A stretch of DNA of 64,000 bases from Selenomonas ruminantium AC2024 (GTDB lineage Bacteria > Bacillota > Negativicutes > Selenomonadales > Selenomonadaceae). The notes under the pieces were generated by a model. That model was not told the origin of the DNA. It saw only the letters and a list, made by a program, of their open reading frames with translations, and ran no database searches. Below are positions 37,665-45,338 of the stretch, in pieces; the first letter of the stretch is position 1, and the number at the start of each line of letters is the position of its first letter. A program made the translations under genes and the position numbers. The stretch covers positions 124,001 to 188,000 of the forward strand of contig NZ_JIAC01000001.1 of NCBI RefSeq assembly GCF_000687995.1, read 5' to 3'.

Positions 37665-39434
37665 TTATTGCAGCAAACTCAATACATTGCTGCTATTCTG
37701 ATTAGCCTGTGCCAGCATAGCCTGTGCCGACTGGGTCAGTATGTTCGCTTTGGTATAGCCTGTCATTTCCTTGGCCATGTTTGCATCGCGGATTGTACTC
37801 TCTGCGGCCTGCGTATTTTCATGATTGGTTACCAGATTGGAATTCATTGCCTCCAACCGTTGCAACTGTGCCCCCACCGTAGTATTCGAAGCCAACAGAT
37901 ATTTCATCGCCTGATCGATATCATCCAAGAATTTCTCTGCCATCTGCCGAGTCCGCAGGTTGCTGCCATCCCGCCCTGCCCCTTTTTTCGTATAAGGCCA
38001 GACTTCATTACGCCATTTCAGCCGCTTTTCTTCCATGGGCAGATTCGAATAGTCAGAAGACCATTCATCATCCTTGGGATAATCCTCTTCCTCCGGGTCC
38101 AGCTGCCAACGGCTTTCATCACTAGGAAACAGCACCGAAACCGTCGTATTCGGAAGCATGAAACGCGTATCCAAGGAGCCTTTCGTATCCCCTTGAACCA
38201 CCATCTTTTTTTCCGGTTTCATTAACGAAGTATCCTGTAAACTTCCTTTGACTCCATCGTAAACTGCAAGATGACTCCCCAAGCTGGCACCACCTGAATT
38301 TCTGTCATCACTAGAACTTGGGCGAAACATCACATAATCAAAGCCCCCTGCCCCGTTAGGAAAACGTGTAAAATCGATATCATGTCCATCCCTAATTTTT
38401 ATCGTATTACCTGAAGTAGGATAATGCGAAGAAAGAGCCGTCCACATAGCCTGATTAATATCAGCTGTTGTTGATGTACCGCCAATTCCCACCAGCAATG
38501 CAATATTTCCTTTATCATTCTGACGATCAAGATTTCCTGCTGGTGCCGTCTCATCAAATATGACGTTAATGAACTGATTACATGCCGTACAACAAAGTGC
38601 AAATCCCTCCTGATTAAAATCCGCTGGTATAGCTCCCGTAAACGTAGAATAGTCAAGGGGAAAAGCATTCTTGCCACTTGGCGTACCGTAAGCTGCCAAA
38701 TTTCCCGATCCTGGTTCCGTTCCTAAGGTTGCCGTATAGGACGGATTTACCGTCTGCCCCTGCGCATTGGTTGTCGGTGGCTCAAGCCAGACCTGTGTGC
38801 CCACAGGTGGTGTCGATGTGAATAGTGCTCCATTATTGTTGGGGTCATACAATCGTGTCGTCGGCGTTACTACCCTATATGTATCTAAATCATGCGCCTG
38901 AACCGGCGGTACGCTCATCGTTGGCACCATGTTGGTTCCTGCTACAAGTGGGAATGCATTATTCTTTGGTGGCCCACTGGAATCAAACTTAAAACTTTCT
39001 TTCCCCCTTTCTTTCCCATCCAAAAGCGAAATTCCGTTGTAATTTGTACCATACGCTATCGCATCAAGTTCGTCCATCAGATGGTCGGACTCACTTTGCA
39101 GAATATCTCTATCTACTTGAGAGTATGTATCATCCGATGCCTTCAGGGCATTTTCCTTGAGTTTCTGCATAACCTGAACCTGTTCGTTAATCGCCTGTGA
39201 AGCAAGATTCAGCATGTTAAAGCCTGTTTTTGTATTGTCATCGCATTGATACAATCCTCGAATACGAACTCGCATACGCTCAGAAATCGAATATCCAGCT
39301 GCGTCATCACCAGCACCATTAATTTTCATACCGGAAGAGACTTTTTTCAACTGTTTACCCAAGGAGGTATCGTTTTTTTTCGCTTGTCCCAAAGCCATCA
39401 TGGCTCCACTATTGTTCATGATTGTCATAGCCAT
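37665..39434 (-). CDS. Flagellin with a large cysteine-containing insertion
   Basis: A 589-residue protein with standard flagellin ends (SSGMKINGAGDDAAGYSISERM; NSSNVLSLLQ) and a central insertion of about 350 residues (about 145-490). The insertion holds FALCCTACNQFINVIFDE with three cysteines near residue 285, rare in flagellins, which usually lack cysteine. Another Cys is near residue 64. It has no HExxH, unlike its two upstream neighbours. Some of it is acidic and aromatic (RWQLDPEEEDYPKDDEW). Only 57 bases separate it from the upstream flagellin and no sigma-28 box is visible there, so it is probably co-transcribed from 41329-41355. Confidence 0.85.
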   Translation of the reverse strand: MAMTIMNNSGAMMALGQAKKNDTSLGKQLKKVSSGMKINGAGDDAAGYSISERMRVRIRGLYQCDDNTKTGFNMLNLASQAINEQVQVMQKLKENALKASDDTYSQVDRDILQSESDHLMDELDAIAYGTNYNGISLLDGKERGKESFKFDSSGPPKNNAFPLVAGTNMVPTMSVPPVQAHDLDTYRVVTPTTRLYDPNNNGALFTSTPPVGTQVWLEPPTTNAQGQTVNPSYTATLGTEPGSGNLAAYGTPSGKNAFPLDYSTFTGAIPADFNQEGFALCCTACNQFINVIFDETAPAGNLDRQNDKGNIALLVGIGGTSTTADINQAMWTALSSHYPTSGNTIKIRDGHDIDFTRFPNGAGGFDYVMFRPSSSDDRNSGGASLGSHLAVYDGVKGSLQDTSLMKPEKKMVVQGDTKGSLDTRFMLPNTTVSVLFPSDESRWQLDPEEEDYPKDDEWSSDYSNLPMEEKRLKWRNEVWPYTKKGAGRDGSNLRTRQMAEKFLDDIDQAMKYLLASNTTVGAQLQRLEAMNSNLVTNHENTQAAESTIRDANMAKEMTGYTKANILTQSAQAMLAQANQNSSNVLSLLQ

Positions 39435-39491
39435 AAGAATAATCCCTTCTTCCTATGTAAAACTCTCGATCATACTTCTTCCAATGGAAAA

Positions 39492-41282
39492 CTATTGTAG
39501 CAGACTCAATACCGAACTGCTGCTTTGGTTGGCCTGGGCCAGCATGGACTGGGCGGCTTGCATCAGCACGTTGCTCTTGGTGTATTCCGTCATTTCCTTG
39601 GCCATGTTGGCATCACGGATAGTGCTTTCACTAGCCTGGACGTTCTCACTAGCCGTGGTGAGGTTATTGGATGTATACTCCATACGACTTTGCAATGCAC
39701 CAATAGTCGTCTGCTGATCAAGAGCCTTTTGCAAGGATCTATCCAAGACCGTCATCGTACGTCGTGCCTCTGCTCTGGTCTGGACACTGATATTCTTGCC
39801 ATCGTCACTGCGCAGGCCTAAAGCCGTGGCATGAATATCCGAGAACTGCGCCAAAATATTCTGGTTGGCCTTGGTTCCCACTTGAAAACGAAAGCCGCCA
39901 TCTGGGCGCGTGTAGGATGGCCATTTCACTGTGAGGCCTTGAATCAACGAGGTATCGCTGCCTGGATAGAACCAAAAGTTCGGCGACATGCCTTCGATAA
40001 CCACCTGCTCAGCATTGGCGTTTTCACCCTTCCAAGACTTAGCGCCCAATGCGGAACCAGTATCGAACTTGTTATCAGCGTCAATATCACAGAATTCCTT
40101 CAAGAACTCCTTAGTTGTATGTCCAGTCGCCGTATAATCGGTCAAATCCTGCTTAAAGCCAGCAATAGCTGCCGCTGCAGAGGAAAAGCCCCCCTTTGAA
40201 GCCGCAGCTACCGCCTCATCGAGCGCCCCTCCACCTTTCTCATCGAGTACTTTCATAAATCGCTCAATCATATGTCCATCGTGGCCGCTCTTGGCATTGA
40301 GATAGTGGAAAAAGGCATAGCCCATAGCATATGGATCCACACCGCTCGTACTAGCAAACTTCGTGTCGACATCATTTGGCGTAAGAGCTGTCAATACAGT
40401 CATTCTATCCGACCAGTCATCAATACCATGGATATAATCCGCTGCACCTTCTGTGATATACATGGCACTTTGAGCCAATGTGCCGAAATCCTTGATATTA
40501 GCCGCCATGACCGCATGAGTCATCTCATGAGCAATTGTGCGGTCAAGATAAGGATAACCATTCGTCTTACCGTTTACATCATGCTCGGCCAATGTATTAT
40601 AGACATCCAGGTTGATGGTAAGCTCCAGTTTATTCGTTACGCCACCTACAGAAGAAGATGTTACATAAGCCAATTTGGTCGTGCCGCCTGAACCACTACC
40701 CGTACCGCTATTTTCAAACTTAACCTCAATTTCCCTGACACTCGTTTCATCTTCCTGAAACGACAGACCGTAGGCTTCTTTCGCCATAGACAGGGCGCTG
40801 TCCAGCCATTCGCTGTTGAGAGCCTTGATTATGCGCTGTTCCGCACTATCAGCTGCATCAGCTGAGCCGTCGAAGAGAATCTTATTATTGAAGGTAATAC
40901 TGGCATTGTCATCGACCTGGTCAATAGCCTGATCTAGTTCCTTTTGAATAGTCGCCCGGTCAGCATCTGTGTTCGTATCGTTTGCCGCATTGATGGCCTT
41001 TTCCTTCATGGTCTTTAAGATATCCACCGTTGAAGAAATCGCGCCCTCCGCCGTCTTCATCATGCTGATAGCGCTCTGGGTGTTATCTATGTCCTGATTG
41101 AGGCCACGCACCTGCACACGCATACGCTCCGAAATTGCATAGCCAGATGCGTCATCAGCAGCGCCGTTGATTTTCATCCCCGTCGATACTTTTTTGAGCG
41201 ATTTTGACAACTTATTGTTATTTTTATTCAGTTCGCCTAAAGTCATTTGCGCGGCCATATTATTTTTTATAACCATTGCCAT
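39492..41282 (-). CDS. Flagellin with inserted zinc metallopeptidase (flagellinolysin-like), order catalytic-accessory
   Basis: A 596-residue protein from the ATG at 41282 (GGAGG eight bases upstream; the longer frame to 41324 lacks this). Flagellin D0/D1 helices flank a roughly 310-residue insertion (about 146-456). The insertion carries TIAHEMTHAVMAANIKDF with H252, E253 and H256 and a candidate third ligand E278 in TEGAAD, 22 residues later, the gluzincin (clan MA) pattern. The region 334-456 after it (ERFMKVLDEKGGGALDEAV to GLTVKWP) is a likely accessory subdomain. Proteolytic flagellins (flagellinolysins) are known in other bacteria; such subunits can make enzymatically active filaments. 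Activity here is predicted, not shown. Confidence 0.9.
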   Translation of the reverse strand: MAMVIKNNMAAQMTLGELNKNNNKLSKSLKKVSTGMKINGAADDASGYAISERMRVQVRGLNQDIDNTQSAISMMKTAEGAISSTVDILKTMKEKAINAANDTNTDADRATIQKELDQAIDQVDDNASITFNNKILFDGSADAADSAEQRIIKALNSEWLDSALSMAKEAYGLSFQEDETSVREIEVKFENSGTGSGSGGTTKLAYVTSSSVGGVTNKLELTINLDVYNTLAEHDVNGKTNGYPYLDRTIAHEMTHAVMAANIKDFGTLAQSAMYITEGAADYIHGIDDWSDRMTVLTALTPNDVDTKFASTSGVDPYAMGYAFFHYLNAKSGHDGHMIERFMKVLDEKGGGALDEAVAAASKGGFSSAAAAIAGFKQDLTDYTATGHTTKEFLKEFCDIDADNKFDTGSALGAKSWKGENANAEQVVIEGMSPNFWFYPGSDTSLIQGLTVKWPSYTRPDGGFRFQVGTKANQNILAQFSDIHATALGLRSDDGKNISVQTRAEARRTMTVLDRSLQKALDQQTTIGALQSRMEYTSNNLTTASENVQASESTIRDANMAKEMTEYTKSNVLMQAAQSMLAQANQSSSSVLSLLQ

Positions 41283-41328
41283 AACGTATACCTCCATGTA
41301 CACAAGGGCTATCCACTCTATCATATAC

Positions 41329-41355
41329 TATATCGTACATATACAAAAAAACTTA
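41329..41355 (-). promoter_or_regulatory. Sigma-28-type promoter of the peptidase-flagellin at 39492
   Basis: On the minus strand TAAG (41352-41355), a 15-base spacer and ACGATATA (41329-41336). The leader hairpin GTGTAC-ATGGAG-GTATAC holds the Shine-Dalgarno in its loop, a plausible CsrA site. Confidence 0.8.
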
Positions 41356-41373
41356 AATTTGGTTGTATACACC

Positions 41374-41402
41374 AAAAAAGTACAAGTCTTTTTTGTTACT
41401 TG
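41374..41402 (-). terminator. Possible weak terminator after the flagellin at 41455
   Basis: On the minus strand CAAGT and ACTTG form a short stem with a 10-base loop, followed by TACTTTTTT. The stem is only five bp, so termination may be partial. Confidence 0.4.
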
Positions 41403-41454
41403 AGCCTTTAATATTGAGTTTAATTTTAGGGCGGCTACTTATTATAAAACGGCT

Positions 41455-43224
41455 TTATTGCAGCAAACTCAGTACCCCACTACTGTTTTGGTTGGCCTGT
41501 GCCAGCATGGACTGGGCGGCCTGCATGAGTACGTTGTTTTTGGTATAGCCGGTCATCTCCTTGGCCATATCCGCATCGCGGATTACGCTTTCGGAAGAAG
41601 TTACGTTTTCATGGGCGGTGGTCAGGTTGGCAGCAGTAAATTCCAAGCGGCTTTCCATTGCACCAATAAGTGTCTGCTGTTTAAGTGCCCGGCCAATAGC
41701 CCGGTCAATAACCGTAATCGCTGAGTTGGCCAGTTCCTGAGTAGCAACGCTGACCTTAGTGCCGTCTGACTTCGCGAGCCCCAAGGCGATACACCGCATA
41801 TCGGCCAGGCCCACTCGCATACTTTGATTAGCCTTCGTGCCTGTCTGAAAGACCAGATTTTTTTCCGGCTCGCCATCGGCAGACTGTTTGGCCAGATAAC
41901 GGAGAATCATATAGCCGGCAGCATAAGCCTCATCACCGGAAGCAGATGCTGAATCCTGTAAAACATTTTTTAAAGCATCTGGGTCACTGGCCAGACTGGC
42001 AATAGTGCTTCTACGAAAATCATCAATACCATGTACCACTTCAGCAGCCCCTTCCTTTATGTATTTAGGCAGGTTACTAAAGTTTTTGATATTAGCCGAC
42101 ATCAAAGCATGTACCATCTCATGGGCAATGGTGCGATCGAGATACCCCGCTCCACCTGAAGCTTTACCATTCCAGTCGTTTACGTCCAGTGAAGAATAAT
42201 AGTCCATATTGATGGTCATACTAAGCCCCGTAGTCACTCCGCCTGAAATGCTGCTAGTAACATAGGCCAATGTCCCATTTTGACCTTCATTGGCCAATTT
42301 TACATCCATTGTACGAACAGAAGTGCCCTTTTCCCAAAAATTCAAGGCATAGGATTCATCAATAAGGTCTATACAATTTTGCAGCCAGGGATTATCTAAA
42401 GCTCCCAGGATAGCTCTTTCCACATCAGAGTTTACGGAATCCGGCCAATTTACGGTCAGGCCGCGAATACGGGACGTTCCCCCTGTAGGATCCCCACCAT
42501 AGGGATAATGCTTTTCCGGCACAACGCTTTCCGCGGTCTTGACAACTTCATTTCGCGCATCCTTACCGGTAATAGCCCCGGTATCATCATTGTCCAGGAC
42601 TATGCCGCAGGCCGCCAGACCGTCGTTGGTTATGTCATTGATAAAAGTATTTATCAATGCTGTTTCATTTTCAAACATGCCGCCGGATACATATTTTATA
42701 GCACCGTCCAGCGCCTCCTGTGCTGTAGCCGTGTCAGCATTATCCAGAAAACTCATAAACGAGGCCATAGCATCCCAGGGGTCTGCGGCGATACCATGCC
42801 CCTGCGTGCCATCTAAGAGACGCTTGCCATTGAAGGTCGCCGCAGCATTATCTTCAATCTGCGACATATATTGGTTAAGTTCCTTTTGAATGGTGGCACG
42901 GTCATTGTCTGTGTTGGTATCATTAGCGGCGTTAATTGCTTTTTCTTTGAATGTTTTTAGTATATCCACTGTTGAAGATACCGCACCTTCCGCTGTTTTC
43001 AGCAGACTTGTAGCGTTTTGTGTATTAGCAATGTCCGCTTCCAGACTGCGCAGCTGCACACGCATGCGCTCGCTGATCGCATAGCCTGAAACATCATCAG
43101 CAGCGCCATTGATTTTCATCCCTGTGGATACCTTCTGCAGGCTTTTGCTCAAAGCATCTGCATTTTGGTTAAGGGTATTTAAGGCATTTATGGCCTCCTT
43201 GTTGTTCTTAATCACCATTGACAT
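41455..43224 (-). CDS. Flagellin with inserted zinc metallopeptidase (flagellinolysin-like), order accessory-catalytic
   Basis: A 589-residue protein (start MSMVIKNNKEAINAL, AAGGAGG nine bases before the ATG). Between flagellin ends (SQIEDNAAATFNGKRLLDG and QTGTKANQSMRVGLADMR) lies a roughly 305-residue insertion. It carries TIAHEMVHALMSANIKNF with H368, E369 and H372, and a candidate third ligand E391 in KEGAAE. The segment before it (about 147-261) matches by eye the C-terminal half of the neighbour's insertion (GGTSRIRGLTVNWP against GSDTSLIQGLTVKWP), so the domain order is swapped. Cysteines are present (AACGIV; LQNCIDL). Confidence 0.9.
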   Translation of the reverse strand: MSMVIKNNKEAINALNTLNQNADALSKSLQKVSTGMKINGAADDVSGYAISERMRVQLRSLEADIANTQNATSLLKTAEGAVSSTVDILKTFKEKAINAANDTNTDNDRATIQKELNQYMSQIEDNAAATFNGKRLLDGTQGHGIAADPWDAMASFMSFLDNADTATAQEALDGAIKYVSGGMFENETALINTFINDITNDGLAACGIVLDNDDTGAITGKDARNEVVKTAESVVPEKHYPYGGDPTGGTSRIRGLTVNWPDSVNSDVERAILGALDNPWLQNCIDLIDESYALNFWEKGTSVRTMDVKLANEGQNGTLAYVTSSISGGVTTGLSMTINMDYYSSLDVNDWNGKASGGAGYLDRTIAHEMVHALMSANIKNFSNLPKYIKEGAAEVVHGIDDFRRSTIASLASDPDALKNVLQDSASASGDEAYAAGYMILRYLAKQSADGEPEKNLVFQTGTKANQSMRVGLADMRCIALGLAKSDGTKVSVATQELANSAITVIDRAIGRALKQQTLIGAMESRLEFTAANLTTAHENVTSSESVIRDADMAKEMTGYTKNNVLMQAAQSMLAQANQNSSGVLSLLQ

Positions 43225-43269
43225 GACTCTTCCTCCTTGAAGATACTGGGCAACACCCTCCTTATATAT

Positions 43270-43296
43270 GTTATCGTAAAAAGGGTATATTTCTTA
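43270..43296 (-). promoter_or_regulatory. Sigma-28-type promoter of the peptidase-flagellin at 41455
   Basis: On the minus strand TAAG (43293-43296), a 15-base spacer and ACGATAAC (43270-43277). The leader has two GGAGG motifs, AAGGAGGG and the Shine-Dalgarno CAAGGAGG. Confidence 0.8.
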
Positions 43297-43308
43297 AATA
43301 CTTTTCTA

Positions 43309-43347
43309 AATAAAAAAAGCACAAGTCCTCCACAAAAGGACTTGCGC
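43309..43347 (-). terminator. Intrinsic terminator of the GGGtGRT gene
   Basis: GCGCAAGTCC pairs with GGACTTGTGC, followed by TTTTTTT on the minus strand. Confidence 0.92.
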
Positions 43348-43366
43348 TTAATAATTGTGCTATATA

Positions 43367-44368
43367 TTATTTGCTCATAGCTTCCTGTACAGCAACAGCA
43401 ACAGCAACGGTCATACCAACCATCGGGTTGTTGCCGGCGCCGATGAGGCCCATCATGTCAACGTGTGCCGGTACGGAGGAGGAACCTGCGAACTGGGCAT
43501 CGCCGTGCATACGACCCATGGTGTCGGTCATACCATAGGAAGCCGGGCCAGCAGCCATGTTGTCCGGATGGAGCGTACGGCCCGTGCCGCCGCCGGAAGC
43601 AACGGAGAAGTACTTCTTGCCGTTTTCGATGCAGTCTTTCTTGTAGCAGCCTGCAACCGGATGCTGGAAGCGGGTCGGGTTCGTGGAGTTACCAGTGATG
43701 GAGATGTCAACTTTCTCCAGTTTCATGATGGCAACGCCTTCCTGTACGGATTCAGCACCGTAGCAGCGAACCTTGGAGCGGAGGCCATCGCTGTAAGCGA
43801 TTTCCTTCACTACGTTTACTTTGTCAGCCTTGAAATCGTATTCGGTTTCAACGAAAGTGAAACCATTGATGCGGCTGATGATCTGAGCAGCGTCTTTGCC
43901 GAGGCCGTTCAGGATAACGCGCAGGGGGTTCTTACGAACTTTGTTAGCCGTCTGAGCGATACCGATAGCACCTTCAGCAGCTGCGAAGGATTCGTGACCA
44001 GCCAGGAATGCGAAGCAGCCAGCTTCTTCGGACAAAAGCATAGCGCCGAGGTTACCATGGCCGAGACCTACTTTACGATGGTCAGCAACGGAACCCGGTA
44101 CGCAGAAAGCCTGGAGGCCTTCGCCGATAGCTTTGGCAGCATCAGCAGCAGCCGTGCAGCCCTTCTTGATTGCGATAGCAGCACCGAGGGTGTAAGCCCA
44201 TTTTGCATTTTCGAATGCGATCGGCTGCAGGTCGCCTACGATGTCGTAAGCTTTTACGCCTTTTTCATCGCAGATGGTCTTTGCTTCTTCGATGGAAGCA
44301 ATACCATACTTTTTGCAAACTTCATTAATCTGGTCAATACGGCGTTCATAGCCTTCGAATAATGACAT
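43367..44368 (-). CDS. GGGtGRT family protein of unknown function
   Basis: A 333-residue protein; the ATG at 44368 (MSLFEGYERRIDQIN) is preferred, because the first ATG of the frame (44377) abuts its GAGAGGA. It contains VASGGGTGRTLHPDNMAAG, the motif that names the family, and a C-terminal MMGLIGAGNNPMVGMTVAVAVAVQEAMS. A cysteine-containing segment, GCTAAADAAKAIGEGLQAF, is present. The family has no assigned function, but almost always stands next to a NifU-like scaffold, as here. Likely cytoplasmic. Strong terminator downstream. Confidence 0.85.
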   Translation of the reverse strand: MSLFEGYERRIDQINEVCKKYGIASIEEAKTICDEKGVKAYDIVGDLQPIAFENAKWAYTLGAAIAIKKGCTAAADAAKAIGEGLQAFCVPGSVADHRKVGLGHGNLGAMLLSEEAGCFAFLAGHESFAAAEGAIGIAQTANKVRKNPLRVILNGLGKDAAQIISRINGFTFVETEYDFKADKVNVVKEIAYSDGLRSKVRCYGAESVQEGVAIMKLEKVDISITGNSTNPTRFQHPVAGCYKKDCIENGKKYFSVASGGGTGRTLHPDNMAAGPASYGMTDTMGRMHGDAQFAGSSSVPAHVDMMGLIGAGNNPMVGMTVAVAVAVQEAMSK

Positions 44369-44418
44369 TCTATTCATTCCTCTCTATTCTTACAGTGACG
44401 TTACGAAAAAATGTTTTT

Positions 44419-44510
44419 CCACCTCATCCGGCAGCCCTTTGGGCTGCCACGTCCGGGGAGTCCACTGGACTCCCGCGACTTCGTCGCCCCCTAAGGGGAA
44501 GGCTGAGTGG
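44419..44510. repeat. Extragenic palindrome (CCTCATCCG / CCTTCCCC-type)
   Basis: Outer arms CCACCTCATCCG and CTTAGGGGAAGGCTGAGTGG, with inner hairpins GGCAGCCCTTTGGGCTGCC and GGGAGTCCACTGGACTCCC and a CGACTTCGTCG loop. Same sequence family as 47707-47760 and 50421-50538. It lies between the NifU-like gene and the GGGtGRT gene. Confidence 0.7.
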
Positions 44511-44516
44511 TCGATC

Positions 44517-45212
44517 TTATTCTTCGCGCGGGTCAATCGTCTTAACAGCGTCAGCGAAACGGCCTTTGGTGCTGGTGTTGGCTTTGATGGCTTCGTTAGC
44601 ATCTTTGCCGGCACGTACAGCTTCCATAACTTTGCCGAGCTGAACAACTTCGTAACCGATTACGCGGTTTTCGCTGTCCAGACCGAGTTTCGTTACATAG
44701 CCTTCTGCAAGTTCGAGGTAACGGGGACCCTTCTTGAGCGTGCTGTAGAGCGTACCCGTCTGGCTGCGCAGACCTTTACCAAGGTCATCGAGGCCAGCGC
44801 CGATGGGCAGACCGTCATCGGAGAATGCAGTCTGGGAACGGCCATAAGCAATCTGCAGGAAGAGTTCGCGCATAGCGGTGTTGATGGCATCGCACACGAG
44901 GTCAGTGTTCAGGGCTTCGAGAACCGTGAGGCCCGGCAGGATTTCTGCTGCCATTGCTGCGGAATGAGTCATACCGGAGCAACCGATGGTTTCTACGAGA
45001 GCTTCCTGGATGATGCCGTCCTTAACGTTCAGGGTCAATTTGCAGGCACCCTGCTGCGGAGCGCACCAGCCAATGCCGTGCGTCAGGCCGCTGATGTCCT
45101 GTACGTTCTTGGATTTTACCCATTTGCCTTCTTCAGGAATGGGAGCAGCACCATGGTGTACTTCCTGGGCTACGCATGCCATGTCTTCCACTTTTTGTGA
45201 ATAAGCAATCAT
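44517..45212 (-). CDS. NifU-like iron-sulfur cluster assembly scaffold protein, partner of the GGGtGRT protein
   Basis: A 231-residue protein. CAPQQGACKLTLNVKDGIIQEALVETIGCSGMTHSAAMAAEIL resembles the IscU/NifU scaffold region, with candidate cluster-binding cysteines in the CAPQQGAC and GCSGM positions, and a later VCDAINTAMRELFLQIAYG. The C-terminal half (GRFADAVKTID) is helical. IscU-type proteins build Fe-S clusters in the cytoplasm; the GGGtGRT partner suggests a specialised branch. Cluster ligands are inferred, not tested. Confidence 0.82.
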   Translation of the reverse strand: MIAYSQKVEDMACVAQEVHHGAAPIPEEGKWVKSKNVQDISGLTHGIGWCAPQQGACKLTLNVKDGIIQEALVETIGCSGMTHSAAMAAEILPGLTVLEALNTDLVCDAINTAMRELFLQIAYGRSQTAFSDDGLPIGAGLDDLGKGLRSQTGTLYSTLKKGPRYLELAEGYVTKLGLDSENRVIGYEVVQLGKVMEAVRAGKDANEAIKANTSTKGRFADAVKTIDPREE

Positions 45213-45248
45213 TGTTCGTATTCCTCTCTTTTTCTAAAATATAACACT

Positions 45249-45328
45249 AGAGGTCTTGCCTTTGGCAAGGGGCTAGCATGCCCCCGTGAGAATTCACGGG
45301 GGCTCCTTGCTCAAGGGAGCTTGCCTCT
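45249..45328. repeat. Cloverleaf-like intergenic palindrome
   Basis: Outer arms AGAGG and CCTCT enclose three hairpins: CTTGCCTTTGGCAAG, CCCCCGTGAGAATTCACGGGGG and CTCCTTGCTCAAGGGAG. It lies between gpmI and the NifU-like gene. No U-tract follows, so it is not a typical terminator. Confidence 0.75.
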
Positions 45329-45338
45329 GTCCTGCTGT

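Noticed and set aside
37665-39434. Third peptidase-flagellin
   Set aside because: Although located beside the two HExxH flagellins and of similar length, it has no HExxH or other zinc motif; its cysteines are reported separately.
43355-44362. Plus-strand reading frame of 335 codons over the GGGtGRT gene
   Set aside because: It is the exact antisense of a strongly coding gene with good ribosome-binding site and known motifs; the plus-strand translation has no recognisable domain.
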